From the NCBI RefSeq assembly GCF_030450055.1, contig NZ_CP118480.1, positions 1,081,415-1,145,414 on the forward strand: a stretch of DNA of 64,000 bases, given 5' to 3'. Both the position numbers and the translations under genes were made by a program. Under the pieces are notes generated by a model. The model was not told the origin of the DNA, did no database searches, and saw only the letters and a list, made by a program, of their open reading frames with translations. Positions 55,304-62,753 of this stretch are shown here, piece by piece (the first letter of the stretch is position 1; every line of letters starts with the position of its first letter). The DNA is from Gallaecimonas kandeliae. GTDB lineage: Bacteria > Pseudomonadota > Gammaproteobacteria > Enterobacterales > Gallaecimonadaceae.

Positions 55304-55379
55304 TGGCGTCCCCACCAGGACTCGAACCTGGATCGCCCGCTTAGGAGGCGGGTGCTCTATCCTGTTGAGCTATGGAGAC
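55304..55379 (-). tRNA. tRNA-Arg (anticodon CCU)
   Basis: The 76-nt cloverleaf starts GTCTCCA and ends TGGGGAC-GCCA. Anticodon loop CTCCTAA sits in stem CCCGC/GCGGG. It is located between slyD and flgT. Confidence 0.94.
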
Positions 55380-55451
55380 CCAAGGACCAGCCGATTATAC
55401 CCAGCCTGGCCAGGATGAAAAGCCGCACAGGTTCATCTGCCGATTTACTGT

Positions 55452-56528
55452 TCAATTCAAGGTCTTGAGCACGAAGTCCCCGGGTTGGATGTTGCCGTTC
55501 TGGGTGGCGCCTTCGGCCTTGAGCAGACTCTGGTTGTCGGACTGCCAGCTGATGTGCAGTTCCGTCTCGGACGGGACCAGCACCTGGCGGCGCTCGCCGG
55601 TGGCAGTCAGCAGGGTGCGCTTTTGCAGCACGGTGAAGCTGTCGTCAGGGCCCAGGCCGGCCTTGAGGCCGGCGTCGATCAGCAGGCCGTCGCTGGAGAC
55701 CGACAGTATGGGCCATTGGCTGGCCTGGCAGGGCAGGGCGGCTTCCACGTCTTGGACCATCTCCTGCAGGCTGCGCTGCAGTTTTTGCCCGAAGGGGCTC
55801 AGCCAGAAGCTGGGATCCTGGGTGTCCAGCAGGGTGCTGGTGGACAGTTCGGCGTCTGCCAGGTAGCGGCGCTCGAAGATGCGCTTGCCGGAGAAGCTGT
55901 CGATGAGCCAGGCGTCCATGGCCAGGGTCAGCTGGTGCTTGTCCTGGCCCCAGGGGTTGTACCAGGAGGCGGCCTGGAGCTGGTCGCGCAGCCGTACCAG
56001 GCGCCCTCCCAGCAACCAGCGGGCCCCCTGCCTTTCGGCCACCAGCTGAAGGTTGTTGTTGTCCTTGGCCTGGGGCTGGTCCAGGGTGGCGCCTATGTCG
56101 CCCACCGGCACCAGCGCGCCTTGGCGCTCGCGGAGCAACCTTGCCGCCTCCATGGCAATGCCTTGCCCCGGATCGCCGACCAGGCCGCTGATGGCCTGGT
56201 CAGGGCTGGCCCAACTGAAGCGATGCAGGCTGATGGGCTGGCGCTGCCAGCATTGCCGGCCTGGGCTGTCGTCCAGCTCCACCAGCAAGGTGACCTTTTG
56301 CTGGCCGCCTTCCTCGCGTTCGCTGACCAGTTGGCTTTGGCGGACGGCGCTGCCGCTCTGGCCCTCGTCGTCCCTCAGGCCGCCATAAAAGCGGGCCTGG
56401 GCCAGGGCGTCGTCGATGGCGTGCTGGCGGGCATTGTCCTGGTCAAGGCTGGCCTGGCCCGTAACTTGATACCAGCTGGCCTGGGTGGGCAGGGCCAGCA
56501 GGGCGCAGAGAATGGCGAGCAGTTTCAT
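55452..56528 (-). CDS. flgT: Flagella assembly protein FlgT (H-ring)
   Basis: The 358-residue periplasmic protein has a signal peptide (residues 1-17, PTQAS) and then an N-terminal domain (YQVTGQASLDQDNARQHAIDDAL) resembling LPP20-type domains. A central TolB-N-like part (VGDIGATLDQPQAK) and a C-terminal beta domain (VSSDGLLIDAGLKAGLGPDDSF, then GDFVLKTL) follow. This is the order known for Vibrio FlgT, which builds the outer H-ring around the basal body. It is divergent from flgO, with a predicted sigma54 promoter. Confidence 0.88.
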   Translation of the reverse strand: MKLLAILCALLALPTQASWYQVTGQASLDQDNARQHAIDDALAQARFYGGLRDDEGQSGSAVRQSQLVSEREEGGQQKVTLLVELDDSPGRQCWQRQPISLHRFSWASPDQAISGLVGDPGQGIAMEAARLLRERQGALVPVGDIGATLDQPQAKDNNNLQLVAERQGARWLLGGRLVRLRDQLQAASWYNPWGQDKHQLTLAMDAWLIDSFSGKRIFERRYLADAELSTSTLLDTQDPSFWLSPFGQKLQRSLQEMVQDVEAALPCQASQWPILSVSSDGLLIDAGLKAGLGPDDSFTVLQKRTLLTATGERRQVLVPSETELHISWQSDNQSLLKAEGATQNGNIQPGDFVLKTLN

Positions 56529-56550
56529 GGGCGTCAAAAGGTGGTGGACT

Positions 56551-56566
56551 TGGCGAAGATTTTGCA
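56551..56566 (+). promoter_or_regulatory. Sigma54 promoter of flgO
   Basis: TGGCGAAGATTTTGCA fits TGGCAC-N5-TTGCW, with GG and GC exactly 12 bases apart. It points toward flgO (start 56641). Its TTGCA overlaps the -12 box of the opposing flgT promoter. Confidence 0.6.
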
Positions 56567-56578
56567 AAAGCCGTTCCA
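56563..56578 (-). promoter_or_regulatory. Sigma54 promoter of flgT
   Basis: On the minus strand TGGAACGGCTTTTGCA fits the -24/-12 consensus with one mismatch in TGGCAC and correct GG-GC spacing. It lies 35 bases before the flgT start codon and shares TTGCA/TGCAA bases 56563-56566 with the flgO promoter. Confidence 0.65.
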
Positions 56579-56584
56579 AAAGTA

Positions 56585-56611
56585 TAAAGCCTGGCCCCGT
56601 GATGCCGATAA
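56585..56611 (+). promoter_or_regulatory. FliA (sigma28) promoter of flgO
   Basis: TAAAGCCT, 11 bases, then GCCGATAA matches the FliA consensus TAAA-N15-GCCGATAA. It is 30 bases before flgO, so flgO may have both sigma54 and FliA inputs. Confidence 0.7.
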
Positions 56612-56640
56612 GCCGGATAACGGTCAAGAGGACATGCCTT

Positions 56641-57201
56641 ATGTTACGACATTGGATCCTGGCCCTGGTGCTCATGGTCCCCATGGCCCGCGCCGACAGT
56701 TGGTTTGAGCCTGCCCATTCCCCCCTGGACGAGTTCGTGGCGGGGCTGAGCCAGCAGTTGATGGCCAACGCCCGCTATATCGATTACCGCACCCCTCTGG
56801 TGGTGAGCAGCCTGGTGGATGCCGGCTCCCTGCAGACCAGCCCCCTGGGGCTGGCGCTGGCCGAGAGCTTCACCAGCCACCTGCACCAGATTGGTTACAC
56901 CCTGGTGGATTTGAAGAGCCTGGGTTCGGTGCAGGTGAGCCCCAAGGGGGAGCTTTTCCTGAGCCGCGACGCCCAGCAGAAGAACCGCAAGCTGCCGGTG
57001 GACTTCGTGTTGGCCGGCACCCTCGACAGCCGCCCCGATGGGGTGGACGTCAATGTACGGATCATCGGCATCCAGTCCAAGATAGTGGTGGCCACGGCCC
57101 AGGGCTTCTTGCCGAGGAAGGCGTTGGGTAAAGACGAAGGACAGCAGCGCCAGGTCAGCCTCAAGGATGGCTACCTGGAGCGGGAAGCGGCGCGGCCCTG
57201 A
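56641..57201 (+). CDS. flgO: Flagellar protein FlgO
   Basis: The 186-residue exported protein has a signal peptide (residues 1-18, ARADS). A FlgO domain follows: MANARYIDYRTPLVVSSLVD, then FTSHLHQIGYTLVDLKSLGS and VNVRIIGIQSKIVVATAQGF. In Vibrio, FlgO is an outer-membrane component linked with FlgP and FlgT. The ATG 56641 has GAGGA eight bases upstream. No clear lipobox is seen. flgP follows after ten bases. Confidence 0.87.
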   Translation: MLRHWILALVLMVPMARADSWFEPAHSPLDEFVAGLSQQLMANARYIDYRTPLVVSSLVDAGSLQTSPLGLALAESFTSHLHQIGYTLVDLKSLGSVQVSPKGELFLSRDAQQKNRKLPVDFVLAGTLDSRPDGVDVNVRIIGIQSKIVVATAQGFLPRKALGKDEGQQRQVSLKDGYLEREAARP

Positions 57202-57211
57202 GGAGGATTGA

Positions 57212-57646
57212 ATGCGAAGTCTTGTATTGACGCTGGTGCTGGCATTGCCGGCCTGCGCCCAGTGGTCTGGCACCGAGCCGGTGTTGAACGGGGTCGGCAT
57301 CGCCCTGGTGGCGGAGCAGCCCGGCAAGACCGACGCCGAGCGCCAGCGCCAGGCCATGGAGGCCTCCAAGCTGCTGGCCTACCAAGAGCTGGCCCAGCAG
57401 CTCTACGGGGTGACCATCAGTGGCCAGAGCCAGCTCAAGGGTGGCCAGCTGAGCAACGAGTCCAGCCTGGTGCGGGTCCAGGGGGTGGTCAAGGGCGCCG
57501 AGGTGCTGCGCAGCTACCAGTTGGACGGCCGCTACATCACCGAACTGCGGCTCGATACTCGCCGCCTGGCGGACCTCAAGGGGGACGACGAGGTTCCGAT
57601 CAGCACCGCTCATGGGCCCAAGGCCAGGACCATCAGGGGTTACTGA
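57212..57646 (+). CDS. flgP: Flagellar lipoprotein FlgP (LPP20 family)
   Basis: The 144-residue outer-membrane lipoprotein has a short signal and lipobox LPAC (Cys15). The LPP20-type domain (QAMEASKLLAYQELAQQLYG, then VKGAEVLRSYQLDGRYITEL) matches FlgP, needed for the outer basal disk/H-ring and motility in Vibrio and Campylobacter. It is cotranscribed with flgO and followed by a terminator. Confidence 0.87.
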   Translation: MRSLVLTLVLALPACAQWSGTEPVLNGVGIALVAEQPGKTDAERQRQAMEASKLLAYQELAQQLYGVTISGQSQLKGGQLSNESSLVRVQGVVKGAEVLRSYQLDGRYITELRLDTRRLADLKGDDEVPISTAHGPKARTIRGY

Positions 57647-57652
57647 TGCAAG

Positions 57653-57678
57653 AACGCCGGCGATTGCCGGCGTTTTGT
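57653..57678 (+). terminator. Terminator after flgOP
   Basis: AACGCCGGC-GATT-GCCGGCGTT is followed by TTGTT, six bases downstream of the flgP stop. Confidence 0.82.
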
Positions 57679-57697
57679 TATGGACAGGCGGCTGTCT

Positions 57698-58141
57698 TCA
57701 GGCCTGGACATCCCCCAGCAGGCGGGGCCTGCTGCTGGCCACGCCCTTGCTGTTGTAGGTCCTGTTGCTGCGGCCAAGGGCCCGTAGCAGCAGCTCGCTT
57801 TGCTCGGTTTGGCGGCGCTGCAGCTGCACTATCATCTCGCCGTTGACGGCATTGCTTTGGCTGCATTCCACGGCCTTGGCCTTGAGGGCGCGCAGCAGCT
57901 CCTGCTTTTCCGGTGCCTCGCGGCCAGGGTGGGTGGCGATCTGCTGATCCAGGTTTTGCAGGCGCAGTGCCAGTTCGGCCTTGTTGTCGGCCACCGTCGC
58001 CAGGCGGTGGTGATCCCGGCCGGTCAGCAGCTGCCGTTCCTCCAGCAGCAGGGCCAGCATGGCTTGGAGTTGGTTGTCCTGGGTAAACAAAAGCGCATCC
58101 AGAGTCTCCCCGGGATGCGCTTGACCAGTTGCTTGGGTCAT
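57698..58141 (-). CDS. flgN: Flagellar export chaperone FlgN
   Basis: The 147-residue, all-helical cytoplasmic protein (LLFTQDNQLQAMLALLLEERQLL, then ALRLQNLDQQIATH) has the length and heptad pattern of FlgN, the chaperone for hook-filament junction proteins FlgK and FlgL. The tail SNRTYNSKGVASSRPR is typical of FlgN in this group. It lies ten bases after flgM in the flgA-M-N order. Confidence 0.88.
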   Translation of the reverse strand: MTQATGQAHPGETLDALLFTQDNQLQAMLALLLEERQLLTGRDHHRLATVADNKAELALRLQNLDQQIATHPGREAPEKQELLRALKAKAVECSQSNAVNGEMIVQLQRRQTEQSELLLRALGRSNRTYNSKGVASSRPRLLGDVQA

Positions 58142-58151
58142 GGCCTTTGCC

Positions 58152-58475
58152 TTAGTTGCCGAAGAGGTCGTCCTCGAACTGAAGCAATTTATCTGCCAAT
58201 TTTTGATGGTCCACCTTGTATTGGCCGGAAGAAATGGCTTTCTTCAGGCTCTCGACCTTTTCCTTGTCGAAGGGGGCTTGTGAGCTCATGTTCCGTTGCA
58301 TCTTGTCCAGGCCGGCGGCCTGAGGGGTGATGGAGACAGCGTCCTGGGCCAGCTTGGCGCTGGTTTGGGGCGCTGCGGACTGGGTCTTGGCCTGCTCCCC
58401 GGCCTGCTTGGCCTGGTTCAGGCGGGCAGGGGTCAAGTCCTGCGTCTGCCCTTGATTGACCTTGTTGATTGCCAT
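58152..58475 (-). CDS. flgM: Anti-sigma28 factor FlgM
   Basis: The 107-residue protein starts MAINKVNQGQ and has the C-terminal FliA-binding helices (KVESLKKAISSGQYKVDHQKLADKLLQFE at about residues 74-102). Its disordered N-terminal half (AKQAGEQAKTQSAAPQT) suits export through the flagellar apparatus. GCGAGGAC precedes ATG 58475; the frame upstream lacks homology. A FliA-type promoter lies just upstream, giving feedback control. Confidence 0.9.
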   Translation of the reverse strand: MAINKVNQGQTQDLTPARLNQAKQAGEQAKTQSAAPQTSAKLAQDAVSITPQAAGLDKMQRNMSSQAPFDKEKVESLKKAISSGQYKVDHQKLADKLLQFEDDLFGN

Positions 58476-58533
58476 GCTGTCCTCGCAACTGTCAAGTTTT
58501 TGACGAACACAAAAAAGCGCTCCGTCGGAACCT

Positions 58534-58560
58534 GTATCGGCGCCCATGCGGAACACTTTA
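58534..58560 (-). promoter_or_regulatory. FliA (sigma28) promoter of flgM
   Basis: On the minus strand TAAAGTGT, 11 bases, GCCGATAC matches the FliA consensus and sits 59 bases before the flgM start, between flgA and flgM. Confidence 0.8.
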
Positions 58561-58570
58561 GCAATAATTT

Positions 58571-59302
58571 TTAGTATGTGACCGTCACTTGGCCCTGGGC
58601 TTCGACCTTGGCATCAACCACCCTGCCTGAGCCGCTGTTTCTGACCCTGACAGTATCGCCAAAAGTGCCGTCTGACAAGGCTGTGCCTGTGGCGGTGATG
58701 CTCAGGCCGCCGCTGCCGGCCCTGACCATTACCTTGTCGCCGCGGCAGACCAGGCAGAGGTTATCGGCGCTGATGGGGGAGCCGGCTTGGATGCCGCGTT
58801 TGAGTTTGGCGCCTGTGATGACGCCTTTATCGGTGAAGGTGCGACCTTGGAGTTGGTTCTGGGGTTGCCAGTCGGTCACCAGGTCGTTATCGGCCAGGGT
58901 GAGGCCGGCAGGCAGGGCGCGGCTGGCCACCAGCATGGGCACAGTGACCACAGTGCTGACCGGCAGGTAGTACTGCCACTTGGGCTTGGCGCACCAGAGC
59001 TTGACGGTAATATTGGCCCCTGGGCTCTGGTTGGCCGGCAGGCTGGCCTGGAGCTCGGCACAGAAGGGTAGCCGCAGCCGGTTGTCGGGGTCGCTGGCCT
59101 TGACACTGACCCTGGCGCCGGGCTGGGCTTGCAAGGCGTCTTTGACGGCCTGTTCGGCCTTGGCCTTGAGGGCGTCCAGCGCCATGGGCTGCGCGGCCGA
59201 GGTCAAACTGGGCCAAAATAGGACCAGGGCGATAAAGAAAGCCGGGGCCTGGCCGAAAAAGACCCTGGCAGCGGCGAGAATTTTAGGTCTGAGCTGGTTC
59301 AC
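58571..59302 (-). CDS. flgA: Flagellar P-ring assembly chaperone FlgA
   Basis: The 243-residue periplasmic protein has a signal peptide (about residues 15-37, LTSAAQ). An SAF domain follows in the C-terminal half (VVTVPMLVASRALPAGLTLADNDL at about 112-135; LKRGIQAGSPISADNL at about 162). It assists FlgI P-ring assembly. A sigma54 promoter precedes it. The gene is divergent from cheV, as in Vibrio and Pseudomonas. Confidence 0.92.
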   Translation of the reverse strand: MNQLRPKILAAARVFFGQAPAFFIALVLFWPSLTSAAQPMALDALKAKAEQAVKDALQAQPGARVSVKASDPDNRLRLPFCAELQASLPANQSPGANITVKLWCAKPKWQYYLPVSTVVTVPMLVASRALPAGLTLADNDLVTDWQPQNQLQGRTFTDKGVITGAKLKRGIQAGSPISADNLCLVCRGDKVMVRAGSGGLSITATGTALSDGTFGDTVRVRNSGSGRVVDAKVEAQGQVTVTY

Positions 59303-59340
59303 GTCGATAATCAGTCACATAAGGCTGTGCTAAGATGGCA

Positions 59341-59356
59341 CGCAAAAGCTGTGCCC
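59341..59356 (-). promoter_or_regulatory. Sigma54 promoter of flgA
   Basis: On the minus strand GGGCACAGCTTTTGCG fits TGGCAC-N5-TTGCW except the first and last bases, with exact GG-GC spacing. It ends 39 bases before the flgA start. Confidence 0.6.
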
Positions 59357-59385
59357 ATCTGCACAACGATATTAAGAGGTAAGGT

Positions 59386-60315
59386 ATGGCGGGCATTCTC
59401 GACACGGTCAACCAGCGTACCCAGATGGTGGGGCAAAACCGCCTTGAGCTGCTGATGTTCAAGCTGGGGGGCCGGCAGCGTTTCGGCATCAACGTCTTCA
59501 AGGTGCGGGAAGTGTTGCAGTGCCCGCCCCTGACCGCCTTGCCCAAGCGCAAGTCCAGCATCCGCGGTGTGGCCCATATCCGCGGCCAGACGTTGTCGGT
59601 CATCGATCTGCGCCAGGCCATGGGCGGCCGGCCTACCGAAGACGTCTCCAACTGCTTCGTGATCATCACCGAGTACAACCGCTCGGTGCAGGGCTTCCTG
59701 GTGCACTCTGTGGACCGCATCGTCAACTGCAACTGGGAAGACGTCCAGCCGCCGCCGAAAGGGGCGGGGCGTCACAGCTACCTGACCGCCGTCACCGAAG
59801 TGGACGGCGACATGGTGGAGCTGCTGGACGTGGAGAAGATCCTCGACGAGATCAGCCCCGCCAATGCCATGGCCAGTGCCAGTACCTTCGAGGGCACCGA
59901 GAGCCTGCAACGCAACAGGCTGCTGCTGGTGGCCGACGACTCCTCCGTGGCCCGTGCCCAGATCAAGCGTGCCCTGGAGCCCTTGGGGATCCCCATTGAG
60001 CTGGTCAAGGACGGCCGTGAGGGCCTCAACTTCCTCAAGGACATGGCCGAGCGCTGCCAGAAGTCCGTCACCGAGATGGTCTGCCTGCTGATCTCCGACG
60101 TGGAGATGCCGGAGATGGACGGCTATACCCTGACGGCGGAAGTGAAGGCCGATCCCAAGCTCAAGGATCTGCAGGTCATACTCCATACCTCCCTGTCCGG
60201 CGTCTTCAACCAGGCCATGGTCCAGAAGGTGGGCGCCAACAAATTCATTGCCAAATTCAATCCCGATGAACTGGCCAATGCCGTCAAGGAATGCCTGATG
60301 ATAGAGGCGGGTTAA
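59386..60315 (+). CDS. cheV: Chemotaxis protein CheV
   Basis: The 309-residue adaptor has an N-terminal CheW-like domain (about residues 18-160; FGINVFKVREVLQ, IRGQTLSVIDL). A C-terminal receiver domain (about 178-305) follows, with VADDSSVAR acidic residues and the phosphorylatable Asp in LLISDVEMPEMDG at about residue 238. It couples receptors to CheA and is modulated by phosphorylation. cheR follows immediately. AAGAGGTAAGG precedes the ATG. Confidence 0.95.
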   Translation: MAGILDTVNQRTQMVGQNRLELLMFKLGGRQRFGINVFKVREVLQCPPLTALPKRKSSIRGVAHIRGQTLSVIDLRQAMGGRPTEDVSNCFVIITEYNRSVQGFLVHSVDRIVNCNWEDVQPPPKGAGRHSYLTAVTEVDGDMVELLDVEKILDEISPANAMASASTFEGTESLQRNRLLLVADDSSVARAQIKRALEPLGIPIELVKDGREGLNFLKDMAERCQKSVTEMVCLLISDVEMPEMDGYTLTAEVKADPKLKDLQVILHTSLSGVFNQAMVQKVGANKFIAKFNPDELANAVKECLMIEAG

Positions 60316-61152
60316 GTGGATAAAGCGTTAAGCGAGCAGGATTACGGCACCTTTCGGCGGTATCTCGAAGGCCAGTGCGGCATAGTGCTGGGTGACAACA
60401 AGCAGTATCTGGTCAAGAGCCGACTGACGCCCTTGTTGGGGCGCTACAAGCAGGAGTCCCTGGGTCAGCTGATCCAGATGGTGATCAACGGCCGCGATCG
60501 CGAATTGCAGACGGCCGTCATCGACGCCATGACCACCAACGAAACCCTCTGGTTCCGCGACAGCTACCCTTTCGAGCTGCTCACGGAAAAACTGTTCCCG
60601 GAGCTGGGCAAGGGCGGCAAGACGGTGCGGATCTGGTCCGCCGCCTGTTCCTCCGGGCAGGAACCATACTCCATCGCCATCAAGGCCTTGGAGCACCAGG
60701 TCAAGAAACCCGGCACCTTGCCGGGCGGGGTGCAGATCCTGGCCACCGACATCTCTCAGGGCATGCTCAGCCAATGCCAGGTGGGGGAGTACGACAGCCT
60801 GGCCCTGGGCCGCGGCATGAGCGACGAGCGTCGGCGCCTGTATTTTGACGAAACCCCCGATGGCACCTGGAAGGTCAAGGGTAACGTCAAGCGCCTGGTG
60901 ACCTTCCGCCACTTCAACCTCTTGTCCAGCTATGCGTTGCTGGGCAAGTTCGACTTGGTGTTTTGCCGCAACGTCCTCATCTATTTCTCCCAGGAGAACA
61001 AGCTGAAGATCCTCGAAGGCATAGCCCGCACCCTCAATCCCGGTGGCTACCTCTTCCTCGGCGCCTCCGAATCCATGCCCACCGCCGCCACCCAGTTCGA
61101 GATGGTGCGCTGCAACCCCGGCATCCTTTACCGCCGCAAAGAAAACATCTGA
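60316..61152 (+). CDS. cheR: Chemotaxis methyltransferase CheR
   Basis: The 278-residue SAM-dependent enzyme methylates chemoreceptor Glu residues. The N-terminal helical domain (about 1-75) includes YLVKSRLTPLLGRY. The catalytic domain has TTNETLWFRDSYPF (about 74-87), IWSAACSSGQEPYSIAI (about 107-123) and FDLVFCRNVLIYF (about 215). It starts with a GTG directly after the cheV stop. Confidence 0.95.
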   Translation: MDKALSEQDYGTFRRYLEGQCGIVLGDNKQYLVKSRLTPLLGRYKQESLGQLIQMVINGRDRELQTAVIDAMTTNETLWFRDSYPFELLTEKLFPELGKGGKTVRIWSAACSSGQEPYSIAIKALEHQVKKPGTLPGGVQILATDISQGMLSQCQVGEYDSLALGRGMSDERRRLYFDETPDGTWKVKGNVKRLVTFRHFNLLSSYALLGKFDLVFCRNVLIYFSQENKLKILEGIARTLNPGGYLFLGASESMPTAATQFEMVRCNPGILYRRKENI

Positions 61153-61153
61153 T

Positions 61154-61169
61154 TGGCACATATCTTGCC
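61154..61169 (+). promoter_or_regulatory. Sigma54 promoter of the flgB operon
   Basis: TGGCACATATCTTGCC matches TGGCAC-N5-TTGCW nearly perfectly, with GG and GC 12 bases apart, 30 bases before flgB. It overlaps the cheR stop region at its left edge. Confidence 0.8.
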
Positions 61170-61199
61170 TCTGTTTGACTAGTCAACGGAGGCAAGACC

Positions 61200-61601
61200 A
61201 TGGCAATCAGTTTCGACAAGGCATTCGGTATCTCCCAATACGCGGTCCAGGTGCGCCAGGAGCGCGCCGAGCTGTTGGCGAGCAACCTGGCCAACGCCGA
61301 CACCCCCGGATACAAGGCAAAGGATCTGGACTTCAAGGCCGCCCTGGCCGAAGCCCAGTCCGGCCAGCAGGGGGGCCAGTCCCTGGTGCGCACCAACGAT
61401 CGGCACCTGGCGGCAAGTCTTGGCCTCGACCCGGCAGTGGGTTACCGCAACCCCAACCAGCCTGACACCGGCGACGGCAACACCGTCGACGTGCAGGTCG
61501 AGCGCAGCCTTTTCATGCAAAACGCCATGGAATACCAGACCTCATTGCAGTTCCTTAGCGGCCGGATCAAAGGCCTGATGTCCGCGATCAAAGGAGAATA
61601 A
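61200..61601 (+). CDS. flgB: Flagellar basal-body rod protein FlgB
   Basis: The 133-residue proximal rod subunit has the N-terminal rod motif [20 protein letters not shown] (about residues 28-47) and the C-terminal helix [21 protein letters not shown]. It is first in the flgBCDE operon behind the sigma54 promoter. GGAGGCAAG precedes the ATG. Confidence 0.95.
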   Translation: MAISFDKAFGISQYAVQVRQERAELLASNLANADTPGYKAKDLDFKAALAEAQSGQQGGQSLVRTNDRHLAASLGLDPAVGYRNPNQPDTGDGNTVDVQVERSLFMQNAMEYQTSLQFLSGRIKGLMSAIKGE

Positions 61602-61603
61602 CC

Positions 61604-62020
61604 ATGAGCCTCTATCGGATCTTTGACATCGCCGGCAGCGCCATGAGCGCCCAGTCGGTGCGCCTCAACACCACCGCCTCCAACCTGGCCAACGCCGATT
61701 CGGTGTCCAGCTCCGCCGGCACCACCTACAGGGCCCGCCAGCCGGTCTTTGCCGCCGCCCTGAGCGAGGCCCAGGCCGACCAGCAGCAGGGGGTTGGGGT
61801 CAAGGTACTGGGGGTGGTGGAATCCCAGAAGCCGCTGGTGAAGGAATACCATCCCGATCACCCCATGGCAGACAAGGACGGCTTTATCTACAAGCCGAAC
61901 GTCAACGTGGTGGAGGAGATGACCAACATGATCTCCGCCTCCCGCAGCTACCAGACCAATGTGCAGGTTGCGGACACCGCCAAGCAGATGTTGGCCCGCA
62001 CTTTGCAGCTGGGTCAGTAA
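61604..62020 (+). CDS. flgC: Flagellar basal-body rod protein FlgC
   Basis: The 138-residue rod subunit shows SLYRIFDIAGSAMSAQSVRL at the N-terminus, the [11 protein letters not shown] rod motif and VNVVEEMTNMISASRSYQTN near the C-terminus. It starts two bases after flgB and is part of the same operon. Confidence 0.95.
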   Translation: MSLYRIFDIAGSAMSAQSVRLNTTASNLANADSVSSSAGTTYRARQPVFAAALSEAQADQQQGVGVKVLGVVESQKPLVKEYHPDHPMADKDGFIYKPNVNVVEEMTNMISASRSYQTNVQVADTAKQMLARTLQLGQ

Positions 62021-62039
62021 AGAGGAAGAGGGGCACTAG

Positions 62040-62735
62040 ATGACCATTTCATCCACCAGTTCCACGGATCCCTTGGCCAACTCTCGTTGGGACACCACGG
62101 ATACCACGGGCACCACCAAAAAGACCGGCCTGGACCAGAAGGACTTCCTGGCGCTGCTGACCAAACAGCTGGCCTACCAGGATCCTTTCAAGCCCGCCGA
62201 CAACGACCAGATGATCTCGCAGATGGCCTCCTTTGCCACCGTCGACGGCATCAACTCGGTCTCAGACCAGTTCGGCTCCCTCAACGAGGTGATGACGTCA
62301 AGCCAGGCATTGCAGGCCTCCACCCTGGTGGGGCAGAAGGTACTGGTGCCTACCGACACCGGCTACCTGGACGGCAATGGCAGTGGCATGAGCGGCATGC
62401 TCACCTCCAGTGACAACATGAAGAACGTCACAGTGCGCATCGAGGACCAGAACGGCCAGCTGATCAAGACCCTCGATCTGGGCGACCAGAGCGCCGGCAA
62501 CGTCAAGATCGACTGGGACGGCACCGACTCGTCCGGCAAAGCCATGCCGGCCGGCAACTATGTGATCAAGGCCCAGGCCCTGGTGGGCCAGGACCGCGTC
62601 GACCTCCCAGTGGCGGCTTACGCCAATGTGGAATCTGTCACCCTGGGCTCGGCGTCCTCGGGCGGCGTTGTATTGAACCTGCAGGGCATGGGGGGCATCA
62701 AGCTGAGCGATGTCCTTGAAGTAGCCAAAGCCTGA
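62040..62735 (+). CDS. flgD: Flagellar hook assembly protein FlgD
   Basis: The 231-residue hook cap scaffold has the N-terminal region GLDQKDFLALLTKQLAYQDP (about residues 30-49). DNDQMISQMASFATVDGIN, a FlgD Ig-like/Tudor region with TVRIEDQNGQLIKTLDLG and the IDWDGTDSSGKAMPAGNY turn follow. GAGGAAGAGGGG precedes the ATG. Confidence 0.94.
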   Translation: MTISSTSSTDPLANSRWDTTDTTGTTKKTGLDQKDFLALLTKQLAYQDPFKPADNDQMISQMASFATVDGINSVSDQFGSLNEVMTSSQALQASTLVGQKVLVPTDTGYLDGNGSGMSGMLTSSDNMKNVTVRIEDQNGQLIKTLDLGDQSAGNVKIDWDGTDSSGKAMPAGNYVIKAQALVGQDRVDLPVAAYANVESVTLGSASSGGVVLNLQGMGGIKLSDVLEVAKA

Positions 62736-62753
62736 TCTGAGAGGAAAGAGTCA

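Noticed and set aside
59336-59351. Plus-strand TGGCACG-like sigma54 promoter for cheV
   Set aside because: GG to GC spacing is one base short of the strict requirement; the same bases form a correctly spaced promoter for flgA on the other strand.
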